Notes: generated by a model not told the origin, from the sequence alone. 64,000 nt of DNA from Ralstonia pickettii DTP0602 (GCA_000471925.1 CP006667.1:4402001-4466000); one strand, 5' to 3'; positions 10,160 to 18,716 are shown, counted from the stretch's first letter. A program made the numbers and translations.

Positions 10160-10329
10160 ACACAAATCCCGCATTCTGTGATCGCACGATGCACATTATA
10201 TGCACGCATACCCAGAAACAAGCGGATTATGCGGCCAGTTTGCGCGTGTCGATGTCTAAACTACGCAGTAAATCCGCATTCTTGCTGCCGACGATGCAGC
10301 AGCCACGCATTCCAAGGAGACGCTCCCCC

Positions 10330-11265
10330 ATGTCCGCCACCGCTACGGCCGCACAAGCCCCCGACAGTGCCTTCCAGGGCACCCTGACCGACAAGCTCAA
10401 GGAACAGTTCGACGCCGGCCTGCTGTCCGGCCAGTCGCTGCGCCCCGATTTCACCATCGAGCAGCCGGTGCACCGCTACACCAGCACCGACCACGCCATC
10501 TGGCGCAAGCTGTACGAGCGCCAGGCCTCGATGCTGCAGGGCCGGGTCAGCGACGAGTTCCTGCAAGGCCTGGCCACGCTCGGCATGGAAAAGGACCGCG
10601 TTCCCGAATTCGACCAGCTCAACGAAACGCTGATGCGCGCCACCGGCTGGCAGGTCGTGGCCGTGCCGGGGCTGGTGCCGGACGAGGTGTTCTTCGAGCA
10701 CTTGGCCAACCGCCGCTTCCCGGCGAGCTGGTGGATGCGCAAGCCCGAGCAGCTGGACTACCTGCAGGAGCCGGATTGCTTCCATGATGTGTTCGGCCAT
10801 GTGCCGCTGCTGATCAACCCGGTCTTTGCCGACTACATGGAGGCCTACGGCAAGGGCGGCCTGAAGGCGGCCGGGATGGGCGCGCTGGACATGCTGTCGC
10901 GCCTGTACTGGTACACCGTTGAATTCGGCCTGATCCGCACGCCGCAAGGGCTGCGCATCTACGGCGCGGGCATCCTCTCCAGCCAGGGCGAGTCGATCTA
11001 CAGCCTGGATTCGGCCAGTCCCAACCGGATCGGCTTCGATGTGCGCCGCATCATGCGCACGCGCTACCGCATCGATACCTTCCAGAAGACCTACTTCGTG
11101 ATCGACAGCTTCGAGCAGCTGTTCGACGCCACCCGGCCCGACTTCGCGCCGCTGTACCAGGAACTGCGCGCGCTGCCTACGCTGGGCGCGGGCGACGTGG
11201 CGCCGGGCGACCAGGTGATCAACGTCGGCACCCGCGAAGGCTGGGCCCAGACGGACGATATCTGA
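10330..11265 (+). CDS. phhA: Phenylalanine 4-monooxygenase
   Basis: 311 residues. It hydroxylates L-Phe to L-Tyr using Fe(II), O2 and a tetrahydropterin. The iron-ligand motif HDVFGHVPLL (two His) and the third ligand Glu in YWYTVEFGLI are intact, and the length is typical of bacterial single-domain enzymes. The ATG at 10330 is chosen because AAGGAGA lies 9 bp upstream; the open frame runs 47 codons further upstream without a comparable ribosome site. phhB follows and recycles the pterin. Catabolic Phe to Tyr conversion feeding homogentisate is the likely use. Confidence 0.97.
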   Translation: MSATATAAQAPDSAFQGTLTDKLKEQFDAGLLSGQSLRPDFTIEQPVHRYTSTDHAIWRKLYERQASMLQGRVSDEFLQGLATLGMEKDRVPEFDQLNETLMRATGWQVVAVPGLVPDEVFFEHLANRRFPASWWMRKPEQLDYLQEPDCFHDVFGHVPLLINPVFADYMEAYGKGGLKAAGMGALDMLSRLYWYTVEFGLIRTPQGLRIYGAGILSSQGESIYSLDSASPNRIGFDVRRIMRTRYRIDTFQKTYFVIDSFEQLFDATRPDFAPLYQELRALPTLGAGDVAPGDQVINVGTREGWAQTDDI

Positions 11266-11414
11266 GCGGCAACGCCCGCAATCCCGGGCCTTCGGGCCCT
11301 GCCCCACCTCCCGCTTTGTGAAACAATGCCGGCATGCCCGCCGCCACGGCGCGGGCGGGCCGGCTGTCCGCATTTTTGCGGACTTCGTTTTCCTACGACC
11401 AGATCGAGCCCTCT

Positions 11415-11717
11415 ATGACCCCTCTTTCTCCGCAAGCACGCGCCACACTGCTGGCCGACCTGCCCGGCTGGACCCCCGTCCAGGACCGCGACGCGATCTT
11501 CAAGCGCTTTACCTTCCACGACTTCAACGCCGCCTTCGGCTTTATGACGCGCGTGGCGATCCAGGCCGAAAAGGCCGACCACCACCCGGAATGGTTCAAC
11601 GTCTACAACCGCGTCGATATCACGCTGTCCACGCATGACGCCAACGGCCTGACGCAGCGCGACATCGACCTGGCGCACTTTATCGAGCGCGCCGCCGCCG
11701 CGGTGGCGCAGGACTGA
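11415..11717 (+). CDS. phhB: Pterin-4a-carbinolamine dehydratase
   Basis: 100 residues from [16 protein letters not shown]. The family signature [20 protein letters not shown] is intact and carries the active-site His residues. The enzyme dehydrates the 4a-hydroxytetrahydropterin left by PhhA so the cofactor can be reduced again. It sits 149 bp downstream of phhA on the same strand; the gap contains a small GGGCC-TTC-GGCCC hairpin near 11286, so it may be expressed partly on its own. The open frame extends 27 codons upstream, but the length of the family favours the inner ATG. Confidence 0.95.
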   Translation: MTPLSPQARATLLADLPGWTPVQDRDAIFKRFTFHDFNAAFGFMTRVAIQAEKADHHPEWFNVYNRVDITLSTHDANGLTQRDIDLAHFIERAAAAVAQD

Positions 11718-11873
11718 GGGGAGCGCAGCCGGGCAGGCATGGCTGCGGGCGCGGCTGTAGGCTAACCGTAAGGAACCGGCCGCCCGCGCCTTGTACAATC
11801 TGCGGCAGGCCCGCACCTCATGTGCGCCAGGGGCCTTCCCTCCAGCCATGCCCAATTTCCTGCCCGAGCCGCC

Positions 11874-12578
11874 ATGCGTATCCTGCTGATCGAGGACGAC
11901 CGCCAGATTGCCAGCGGCGTTGAAGCCGGCCTGTCCCGCGCCGGCCACCAGGTGCGCGTCGTCCATGACGGCGTCTATGCCACCGAACACCTGCTGCGCG
12001 AGCAGCATGACCTGGTCATCCTCGACCTGGGCCTGCCCGGCATCGACGGCATGACCCTGCTGGCGCGCTACCGCGCCCGCAACCGCACCACCCCCGTGAT
12101 CATCCTGACCGCTCGCGACGAGCTGGAAGACAAGCTCTCCGGCCTGAATGCCGGCGCCGACGATTACCTGATCAAACCCTTCGCGCTGCCCGAGCTGGAA
12201 GCCCGCGTGCGCGTGCTGCTGCGCCGCAGCCAGCACGGCGAGGCCGCGCCCGAACGCGATGTGCGCCTGGGGCGCCTGCGCCTGTCGGGCAACGACCGCC
12301 GCATGTTTATCGACGCCCGCCCGCTGGAACTGTCGCCGCGTGAGTTCGCTGTGCTCGAGCTGCTGCTGCAGCGCCAGGGCCGCGTGGTCAGCAAGGCGCA
12401 GCTGCAGGACCACCTGGCCACCTTTGCCCACCCCGCCGGCGAAGGCGGCGACACCGTGGGCGACACCGCGATCGAGGTCTATGTGCACCGCGTGCGCAAG
12501 AAGCTCGAGGACAGCGATGTCGAGATCGTCACCGTGCGCGGCTTCGGCTACCTGCTGCAGAACCGCGCCGGCCAATGA
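11874..12578 (+). CDS. OmpR-family response regulator (QseB/TctD-like)
   Basis: 234 residues. The receiver domain has acidic pocket EDD at 7-9, phosphoacceptor Asp51 (ILDLGLPG) and Lys in DYLIKPF. A C-terminal winged helix (SPREFAVLELLL to VRGFGYLLQ) binds DNA, typically as dimers on direct repeats with 10-11 bp spacing. The ATG at 11874 starts the canonical MRILLIEDD. A histidine kinase gene follows within 60 bp. Direct CTGTAA repeats with 10-bp spacing at 42.2 and 53.0 kb in this window are the kind of site such a regulator binds, but no link is shown. Confidence 0.93.
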   Translation: MRILLIEDDRQIASGVEAGLSRAGHQVRVVHDGVYATEHLLREQHDLVILDLGLPGIDGMTLLARYRARNRTTPVIILTARDELEDKLSGLNAGADDYLIKPFALPELEARVRVLLRRSQHGEAAPERDVRLGRLRLSGNDRRMFIDARPLELSPREFAVLELLLQRQGRVVSKAQLQDHLATFAHPAGEGGDTVGDTAIEVYVHRVRKKLEDSDVEIVTVRGFGYLLQNRAGQ

Positions 12579-12631
12579 ACCCCGACCGGCCGCAGGCAGC
12601 GTTGCGGCCGCGCCTCTCGGTCTAGCCGGCA

Positions 12632-14308
12632 ATGTGGCCAAGATCCCGTAATTCCCGTTCCGCCTCTGCCGCCGAGCCTGTCGCCGGCCGCAGCGCGGCC
12701 GTGCCCGGCGCCGAGCCCGCTGCACCCGCCATGCGCCAGGCCACGCGCCCCGGCTCCAATCCCAGCCTGCGCGTGCACCTGCTGCGCGCGCTGGCCACGC
12801 CGCTGTTTGCACTGGTGCTGACCAGCGGCTCGCTGTCGTACTGGCTGGCGGCGCACTACACCACGCAGGTGTTCGACCGCGCGCTGTACGGCGTGGCCAA
12901 CAATATCGCCCAGCAGATCCACATCGCCGGCCCGCGCCTGGAGCAGGACATCCCGATGATCGCGCAGACGCTGGTCGAGGCCGAGGGTACCGACCGCATC
13001 TACTGGCGCATCCACGGCCCCGACGGGCTGATCGGCGGCATGGACACGTGGCTCGGCTACGGCACCGGCCAGACCACGCTCCACGACGCCCGGCTCTTCT
13101 ACGCCTGGTTCAGCGGCCGCCAGGTGCGCGCGGTGCGCCTGCCGGTGATGCTGCCCAGCCCCGCCGTGGACGAACTCGGCACCAGCGAGGCAGGCAAGGC
13201 CGCGCGCGGGCCGATCGTGGTGGAAGTGGCCGAACTGCTGGACCGGCGCGAGACGGCCGCCAACGAGATCCTGCTGTCGGTCTCGGTCCCGTTGATCCTG
13301 CTGCTGCTGGTGGGCAGCCTGATCCTGTCGCACGTGCTCAAGGAAGAACTGGTTCCGCTGCAGATCCTGGCCGACAAGCTCAACCGGCAGACCGCAAGAT
13401 CGCTGGCGGCGCTGGACGAAACCCAGGTGCCGGCCGAGGTCGCGCCGCTGATCCGCGGCCTGAATGCGCTGCTGGCACGGCTGCGCGATGCGCTCGACGC
13501 CCAGCGCAAATTCATCGCCGACGCCGCGCACCAGCTGCGCACGCCGCTGACCGCGGTCAAGCTGCACGCCGACCGGGCCATGGAGGCCGATTCGCTGGAG
13601 ATCACCCGTCACGCGCTGCGCGAGGTGCAGACCGCGGCCGACCGCGCGGTGCGGCTGTCCAACCAGCTGCTGTCGCTGGCGCGCGCCGAGCCCGGGCTGT
13701 CGCTGGAACGGCTGGGGCCGGTGGAACACTTCGACCTGGCCGAGCTTGCCTTCGAAACCGGCGCCGAGTGGGTGCCGCAGGCGCTGGCGCGCCGCATCGA
13801 CCTGGGCTTCGAGGTGCTGCCCGGCCCTACCTTCACCGGTAGCGCGCCGGCGATCGTGCGCGGCAACCGGCTGCTGATGCGCGAGGCGCTGTCCAACCTG
13901 ATCGACAATGCGGTGAAATACGTGCCCGCGGGCGGGCGCATCACGGTGCGCGCCGGCGGCGAGGCCATGGGCCACCGCGGCATGGCGGTGGTGATGGTGG
14001 AAGACAACGGCCCCGGCATCCCGCCGCAGCGGCGCGAGGAGGTGTTCAAGCGCTTCTTCCGCGGTGACCGCTCGCCGGAACCGGGCGGGGGCGGCCGTGC
14101 CGCACCCACCGGCGGCGCCGGCCTGGGGCTGGCCATCGTGCACGAGATCGTGACCCTGCACCAGGGCACCATCCGCATCGAGGATGTGCCGCCGGTGCCC
14201 GGCGGCGTCACGGCTCCGGCCCAGGCGGGTGACGGGACGCCGGAGCGGCGGCCGACGATGCGCTTCGTGATCCGGATTCCCTGCGAGCCGGCGGGCTCGG
14301 TGGCCTGA
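12632..14308 (+). CDS. Sensor histidine kinase (TctE/QseC-type)
   Basis: Up to 558 residues. A first membrane segment (about residues 47-70) is followed by a periplasmic region of the 2CSK_N type, a second membrane segment (ILLSVSVPLILLLLVGSLIL), and the HisKA domain with phosphoacceptor His300 (ADAAHQLRTPL). The ATPase domain has N, G1 (VEDNGPGIPP) and G2 (GAGLGLAIV) boxes. It is the partner of the preceding regulator. The start is uncertain: ATG at 12632 or 12731. An ATG overlapping the regulator stop (12575) gives only 16 codons before TAG. The 2CSK_N type is often associated with tricarboxylate sensing. Confidence 0.92.
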   Translation: MWPRSRNSRSASAAEPVAGRSAAVPGAEPAAPAMRQATRPGSNPSLRVHLLRALATPLFALVLTSGSLSYWLAAHYTTQVFDRALYGVANNIAQQIHIAGPRLEQDIPMIAQTLVEAEGTDRIYWRIHGPDGLIGGMDTWLGYGTGQTTLHDARLFYAWFSGRQVRAVRLPVMLPSPAVDELGTSEAGKAARGPIVVEVAELLDRRETAANEILLSVSVPLILLLLVGSLILSHVLKEELVPLQILADKLNRQTARSLAALDETQVPAEVAPLIRGLNALLARLRDALDAQRKFIADAAHQLRTPLTAVKLHADRAMEADSLEITRHALREVQTAADRAVRLSNQLLSLARAEPGLSLERLGPVEHFDLAELAFETGAEWVPQALARRIDLGFEVLPGPTFTGSAPAIVRGNRLLMREALSNLIDNAVKYVPAGGRITVRAGGEAMGHRGMAVVMVEDNGPGIPPQRREEVFKRFFRGDRSPEPGGGGRAAPTGGAGLGLAIVHEIVTLHQGTIRIEDVPPVPGGVTAPAQAGDGTPERRPTMRFVIRIPCEPAGSVA

Positions 14309-14353
14309 ACCCGCTCGCTGCGCGTGCGGCGCCCGCTGGTCCGGGCTCCCGCC

Positions 14354-14869
14354 TTACTTGTCCTTCTTCTTCTTTTCCTTGGGCGCCAGCATCGTGCCGC
14401 GGCATTGCGGGCTGCCGCAGCGGCACTCGAACTCTTTCTTCAGCTTGGCGGTATAGCGCGCGTCGATGACCAGGCCGTAGTCATAGAACAACTCTTCGCC
14501 CTGGGCGATATCGCGCAGCGCGTGGATAAACACCCGGCCCTTCTTCTCGCGCGCCTCGCAGTTGGGCGCGCAGGCGTGGTTGATCCAGCGCGCGCGGTTG
14601 CCGCCGTACTTGGCGTCGATCACGCTGCCATCGTCAAGGCTGAAATAGAAGGTGTGGTTGGGATCGCTCGGATCGTGCGGATGGCGCTCCAGCGCCTTCT
14701 TCCACGAGATGTGCTCGCCCTTGTACTCGATCACGCGCTCGCCTTCGGCAATCGCCGCGATCGCATAGACGCCCTTGCCGTGCACACCTGACTGGCGCAC
14801 CTCGATCCGGTCGCTCGCTGTCTTCTTCCTGCCCTCGCCCGCTGCCTTGCGCTTTGCCTTGTCCGCCAT
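14354..14869 (-). CDS. SET-domain protein (putative protein lysine methyltransferase)
   Basis: 171 residues with a basic N-terminus, then a complete SET domain: GKGVYA at 31-36, the SAM and pseudoknot motif RWINHACAPNC around 94-104, and EELFYDYGL at 125-133. Post-SET cysteines follow at 149, 151 and 156 (CRCGSPQC). A Lys-rich tail closes the protein. All residues expected for S-adenosylmethionine binding and the catalytic Tyr are present, so it should be active on a lysine of some protein. The substrate is unknown. The gene is single and points away from the 1.17-kb gene-free region and HU. Confidence 0.9.
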   Translation of the reverse strand: MADKAKRKAAGEGRKKTASDRIEVRQSGVHGKGVYAIAAIAEGERVIEYKGEHISWKKALERHPHDPSDPNHTFYFSLDDGSVIDAKYGGNRARWINHACAPNCEAREKKGRVFIHALRDIAQGEELFYDYGLVIDARYTAKLKKEFECRCGSPQCRGTMLAPKEKKKKDK

Positions 14870-15105
14870 TTGCCTATCCGTGCGTGTCGCCTGTTGTGCC
14901 TGCCGTGCCGGCGATCGGCATGATACCGGCGCAGCCGCAACACGTATACGTGCGCCTTGCGCGTGCCGGCACCAGGCGCCGCAGGTATACGCGTGCCAAC
15001 CTCTGCGCGACCACGGTATACCTCGCGCGCTGGTATGACCACCCGGTTTGCGCGGTATACACCACAACATTTCCCGGCGTCGCGCCGATCGTTTACGCCT
15101 CCCGC

Positions 15106-15136
15106 TGTGGATAACCCGGCCCCGAACTGTGGAAAA
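15106..15136. promoter_or_regulatory. DnaA box plus near-match
   Basis: TGTGGATAA at 15106-15114 is the exact complement of the consensus box TTATCCACA. TGTGGAAAA at 15128-15136 differs at one position. Both lie within the GTWWAC cluster. DnaA binding is inferred from the motif only. Confidence 0.6.
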
Positions 15137-15271
15137 GCGCGCGGATTCGATGTGGGCTGCCTGGGGCTGGCATGGGGATGCATCAGGCATAAGTCGGAGG
15201 GGCTCCGGCACCGACCTCATCCATAGGGCTGAGTCATCCACCTCGACCAACACTGGATAAGACCACTTCTC

Positions 15272-15283
15272 GTTTACGTAAAC
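15272..15283. repeat. Perfect 12-bp palindrome GTTTACGTAAAC
   Basis: Two GTTTAC half-sites are joined head to head, giving a perfect dyad in the middle of the GTWWAC-rich region. It resembles the general shape of a centromere-like parS or a dimeric repressor operator, but matches no specific site I can name with confidence. Confidence 0.6.
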
Positions 15284-16037
15284 CGTTGAGCAAAAAGACG
15301 TTTACGGGGTTTTCCACAGCGCAGGCGGGTGTTTACCTACTACCACTATTTGTATACATGAAAAGAAAGAGGTAAACCGAAAGAACAAGCCCGGCCCGGT
15401 GGCCCCGAAGCAAGGCTCAGCCGAAAGGAGGTGGCCGTTTACGCCAGGAGACGCTTTGGTTTTTGGAGAGGAAGTCGCGTATACGCCCCCCAGGAGGTAT
15501 ACGCGGCGCGGGTGTGTCGACGGCGTATACGCCGCGATGCGTGCCTGACGGAAGCGCCCGGGAGCCCATGCATGGGCCGAATACCAGCAAGGTTTCGGTG
15601 AACTGCGGCTGGGCGGGCAAACGTGCAACATAGTGCATGCCGCCTGTGAGGCACCATAGGCGGTCCCTGAGCGAGTTGAGACTTCTGGGCTACTCCGCCT
15701 GCGAAAGACGACGAGAGGCCCTCTACAGCCTCTCAGGGGCCTCTGGCGCGCTGACCTACCCCTGCTGGTCCCGGAACGCGTCCAGGGGCCCTTAGCGGCC
15801 TCATGGAGCGTTTCCGTCACGCCTTTGCCCTTGCGCGGCAGCCCCGAACGCTGCGTCACATTCCCGCCAGGCACGGCCTGAAGCGGGCTGGCGGAAACTA
15901 CCCCGTAACAATCTGTTCCCGGTGCGCCTTGTCCGACACGGTATCATGTGGCCCGCGGCGTCTTTGCCGGGGCCGTGCCAGCCTGGCCGCCCGGGACCGG
16001 GACGCCTGTGTTTTATCAACTCGATACGGAGTGAAGC

Positions 16038-16316
16038 ATGACGAAAACCGAACTGATCGACGCGATCGCAGCCGGGGTTGACGGTCTGACCAAGGCCAAG
16101 GCGGAACAGGCACTGAACGTGACCCTGTCGGCCATCATGGACGCCGTGGCCAAGGGCGACACGCTGAGCCTCATCGGCTTTGGCACGTTCAGCAAGGGCG
16201 AGCGTGGCGAGCGCATGGCGCGCAACCCGCGCACCGGCGAAGAAATCAAGGTCGAAGCCGCCAAGACCGTGAAGTTCAAGGCCGGCCAGAAGTTCAAGGA
16301 CGCGGTCAACCAGTGA
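16038..16316 (+). CDS. hupB: DNA-binding protein HU (beta type)
   Basis: 92 residues, the usual HU size. It starts MTKTELIDAIA and contains the signature GFGTFSKGERGERMARNPRTG, whose arm inserts into the DNA minor groove. HU bends and compacts DNA without strict sequence preference and assists DnaA at origins. A purine-rich GGAGTGAAG precedes the ATG. It stands alone, between the GTWWAC-rich region and a DUF2272 gene whose 5' end carries DnaA-box-like repeats. Confidence 0.97.
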   Translation: MTKTELIDAIAAGVDGLTKAKAEQALNVTLSAIMDAVAKGDTLSLIGFGTFSKGERGERMARNPRTGEEIKVEAAKTVKFKAGQKFKDAVNQ

Positions 16317-16560
16317 GCCTGACGGGCTGCAGCACTGCACGGCCCGGATTTGCCTGACCCCGCCATGCCGCCGCCCAGTGCCCGAGGGCGCAGGTGTGCG
16401 CCAGGCGGGGGACGTTATCCACAGCAGTGTTCCGGAATTTCTGCAGTATCCGCCGCATCGCTGTAGCCGCAGCCACAGCGATCGCGCGCGAAGTCTTCCA
16501 ACAGGCGTCCAGCCTTGGCCGTTGCTGGCCGGACCGGGTGCCGCAGTACGTGGGGCTCCT
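16317..16560. other. Intergenic region with perfect DnaA box
   Basis: 244 bp between HU and the DUF2272 gene. A perfect TTATCCACA lies at 16415-16423. It is the upstream outlier of the box-like array that begins at 16589. The frame of the next gene is open from 16378, but nothing before 16561 looks like protein of the family. Confidence 0.6.
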
Positions 16561-17547
16561 ATGTTCGCCCGTCCGCCGCGCCGCAGATCTCCACAGCGTT
16601 ATTCACAGCGCTTTCCACAGTCGATTCCACAGGTTTCTCCACAGGCATTTTGTGCCGCCATGGCGCTTGCGCTGCTCAGCGCCTGTACCACCATCAGCGA
16701 ACCCGCCCGCCCGCAGGCGCGCGCCCTGCCCGACAACGAAAGGCCGGTAACGCACCCAGGCGCCACGCCGCGCGAACGCATCGTCGAGATCGCCACGCAG
16801 GAATGGGCACGCTGGGGCGGCCAGGTGGTGCGGCTGGGCCGCGACGATAGCGCCTGCGTCACCTATAGTCCGCTGCCCGCACCGGAACTGCCCCCGCCGC
16901 TGCCCGAGCCGCCGGAGGTCCCGGGCGATAGCCCGGCCCCCGGCCAGCTTCCCACCAGCGCCGATACCGAAACCAATGCCAACCAGCCGCCGTTGTCCCA
17001 CTGCCTGTCCTTCCCCGACGGCACTGGCATGGAAGCGACGCCGCTGGGCTGCACCCTTGCCCGTCGCTACTGGGGCATCGTCGGCGAGACCCCCAGCTGC
17101 GGGCAGGTGACGCAGGGCGCGTGGGCCTGGTCGGCGGTGTTCATCTCCTGGGTGCTGCGCAAGGCGGGATTGGACGAGCGCCAGTTCCTGACCGGCCAGT
17201 CGCATTCGATGTACGTGGTGGATGCGCGCGACGGCATCCTGCCCCGGCCTGCCTTCCATCTCGAGCCGGTGCCTGCCATGCCGCGTCCCGGCGACATCAT
17301 CTGCGCGGGCCGCGGGCGTGACCGCTACCTGGAGGACATCGGCGAGATCGGCTTCGGCACCACGCCGATGCATTGCGACATCGTGGTCGCGGTGGACCCG
17401 GCAGCGCGCGTGATTCGCGCCATCGGCGGCAACGTGCAGCAGTCGGTGTCGTTGGAAGAGATCGAGCTGGGCGATTCAGGCCGGCTCGATGGCCTGACCA
17501 ACTCGCATATGCCGTGGCTGCTGGTGATGCGCAACGACCTGCAGTAG
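16561..17547 (+). CDS. DUF2272-family lipoprotein
   Basis: 328 residues from an ATG at 16561. The N-terminus is Arg-rich, then an SPQR-YSQR-FPQS-IPQV-SPQA stretch encoded by five 12-bp CCACAG-type repeats, then a hydrophobic segment and lipobox LSAC. A Pro-rich linker (about 100-130) leads into a DUF2272 domain (AWSAVFISWVLRKAG, PRPGDIICAGRGRD, HCDIVVAVD, IGGNVQQSVS), which resembles NlpC/P60-like or CHAP-like amidase folds with candidate Cys and His residues. Function is unproven. The start could be the ATG at 16660, but that leaves only eight residues before the lipobox Cys, so the longer form is preferred. Confidence 0.85.
   Translation: MFARPPRRRSPQRYSQRFPQSIPQVSPQAFCAAMALALLSACTTISEPARPQARALPDNERPVTHPGATPRERIVEIATQEWARWGGQVVRLGRDDSACVTYSPLPAPELPPPLPEPPEVPGDSPAPGQLPTSADTETNANQPPLSHCLSFPDGTGMEATPLGCTLARRYWGIVGETPSCGQVTQGAWAWSAVFISWVLRKAGLDERQFLTGQSHSMYVVDARDGILPRPAFHLEPVPAMPRPGDIICAGRGRDRYLEDIGEIGFGTTPMHCDIVVAVDPAARVIRAIGGNVQQSVSLEEIELGDSGRLDGLTNSHMPWLLVMRNDLQ
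16589..16648 (+). repeat. Five tandem 12-bp DnaA-box-like repeats (YTCCACAGNNNN)
   Basis: Units start at 16589, 16601, 16613, 16625 and 16637. Each contains TCCACAG or TTCACAG, and the overlap of units 1 and 2 forms TTATTCACA (16599-16607), which fits the relaxed DnaA consensus. The array is in frame with the DUF2272 signal-peptide region, so each unit encodes four residues with a central Pro-Gln or Ser-Gln. Confidence 0.75.
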
Positions 17548-17580
17548 GCAAAAATATTGTCGCGACTTATCGAGTTGGTG

Positions 17581-17627
17581 ATTTTTTTGGTTCGTTGATT
17601 ATTCGCTTGAATAATCCATGGGGTTTA
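17581..17627. terminator. AT-rich hairpin between convergent genes
   Basis: GATTATTC-GCTT-GAATAATC at 17597-17616 is a perfect 8-bp stem in an AT-rich island between the ends of the DUF2272 gene and dinB. The TTTTTTT at 17582 precedes it on the plus strand. It probably separates the convergent transcripts, though the T-run is not in the ideal place. Confidence 0.4.
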
Positions 17628-18716
17628 GTCGAATAATTCCAGCTGCGACGTATCCCGGTCGCTGGTCCCCACCCCGACGCCCAGCAGCCGCACCGGCAGC
17701 CCGCGGCGCGCATGCCCTTCGGCCAGCAGGCGCGCATAGACGGCGCGGTCGGGCGCATGGCCACGGCACTCCACCGTGGTCTGGCGGAAATCCGAGAAAC
17801 GCAGCTTGACCGTCAGCTTGTCGATGGTGTCGTGCGCCTGCGCCCGCGCAATGCGGCCCTCCAGCATCGCGACCAGCGGCTCCAGCTCGGCCAGGCACGC
17901 CTGCAGGTCGGGTAAGTCGTCGGCATAGGTTTCTTCCACGCTGATCGACTTGCGCTCGCGCTCCGGCGACACCTCGCGCTCGTCCACGCCCCGGCACAGC
18001 CGGTAGAGCCGCGCCCCGAAGGCACCGAACTCGCGGTGCAGCCGGTCGGCCGACCAGGGCCGCAGGTCGCCGCAGGTCTCGGCTCCCAGGCGCCGCAACT
18101 TGGCCGCGGTGACCTTGCCCACGCCATGGATGCGCTCCACCGGCAGCGCGGCGACAAAGGCGTCGACCGCCGCGGGCCTGACCACGAACAGCCCGTCGGG
18201 CTTGTTCCAGTCGCTGGCGATCTTGGCGACGAACTTGCTCGGCCCCACGCCGGCCGAGACCGTCACCCCCACCTCATCGCGCACGCGTTGGCGGATCTCT
18301 TCGGCGATGCGCGTGGCGCTGCCGGCGTGGCGTGTGCAGCGGCTGACATCAAGGTAGGCCTCGTCCAGCGACAGCGGCTCGACCAGCTCGGTGTATTCAC
18401 GGTAGATCGCGAAGATCTGGCGCGACACCTCGCGATACTTGTCCATCGCCGGGCGCACGATCAGCAGATCGGGGCAGCGCTTGACCGCCTGTGCCGACGC
18501 CATCGCCGAGCGCACGCCAAAGGCGCGCGCCTCGTAGTTGCAGGTGGCGATCACCCCGCGGCGGTCGGGCGAGCCGCCCACGGCCATCGGGCGGCCGCGC
18601 AGCGACGGGTCGTCGCGCATCTCGACCGAGGCGTAGAAGCAGTCGCAGTCGCAATGGATGATCTTGCGCTGGAGCCCGGGCGTGGCATCAGGCGGGGCGG
18701 ACAGGTGGCCAGGCAC
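17625..18716 (-). CDS. dinB: DNA polymerase IV (Y family)
   Basis: 363 residues. It contains the Y-family catalytic start IIHCDCDCFYASVEMRD, the second acidic motif LSLDEAYLDVS, a helix-hairpin-helix GVGKVTAAKL and a little-finger domain. The C-terminus ends QLELFD, a clear sliding-clamp binding motif of the QLxLF type. It performs error-prone translesion synthesis. No LexA box was noticed upstream. The gene stands 39 bp downstream of rarD on the same strand, possibly co-transcribed. Confidence 0.96.
   Translation of the reverse strand: MPGHLSAPPDATPGLQRKIIHCDCDCFYASVEMRDDPSLRGRPMAVGGSPDRRGVIATCNYEARAFGVRSAMASAQAVKRCPDLLIVRPAMDKYREVSRQIFAIYREYTELVEPLSLDEAYLDVSRCTRHAGSATRIAEEIRQRVRDEVGVTVSAGVGPSKFVAKIASDWNKPDGLFVVRPAAVDAFVAALPVERIHGVGKVTAAKLRRLGAETCGDLRPWSADRLHREFGAFGARLYRLCRGVDEREVSPERERKSISVEETYADDLPDLQACLAELEPLVAMLEGRIARAQAHDTIDKLTVKLRFSDFRQTTVECRGHAPDRAVYARLLAEGHARRGLPVRLLGVGVGTSDRDTSQLELFD

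Larger units (their letters stand above)
14870..16037. other. Gene-free region with dense GTWWAC hexamers and DnaA-box-like sites
   Basis: No supportable gene lies between the SET gene and HU. Positions 14944-15530 carry 15 GTWWAC hexamers. GTATAC is at 14944, 14985, 15016, 15055, 15352, 15479, 15497 and 15525; GTTTAC or GTAAAC is at 15091, 15272, 15278, 15300, 15331, 15372 and 15437. A perfect DnaA box (TGTGGATAA) is at 15106-15114 and TTTTCCACA-type variants are at 15128 and 15310. At this base composition about one GTWWAC per 3 kb is expected. The part from 15531 to 16037 looks ordinary and should hold the HU promoter. Confidence 0.8.

Noticed and set aside
11284..11300. Hairpin between phhA and phhB as a terminator
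   Set aside because: Short stem and no T-run; phhB is probably still co-transcribed.
14874..15260. Several 60-90-codon frames with many Thr/Tyr/Val codons in the GTWWAC cluster
   Set aside because: Their composition reflects the GTATAC repeats in both strands, not protein selection.
14944..15530. GTATAC/GTTTAC repeats as a CRISPR array
   Set aside because: Repeat units are only six bases, spacing is irregular, and no cas genes are in the window.
15302..15874. Minus-strand 190-codon frame in the SET-HU gap
   Set aside because: No family resemblance, no ribosome site, and it covers the repeat-rich region; treated as non-coding.
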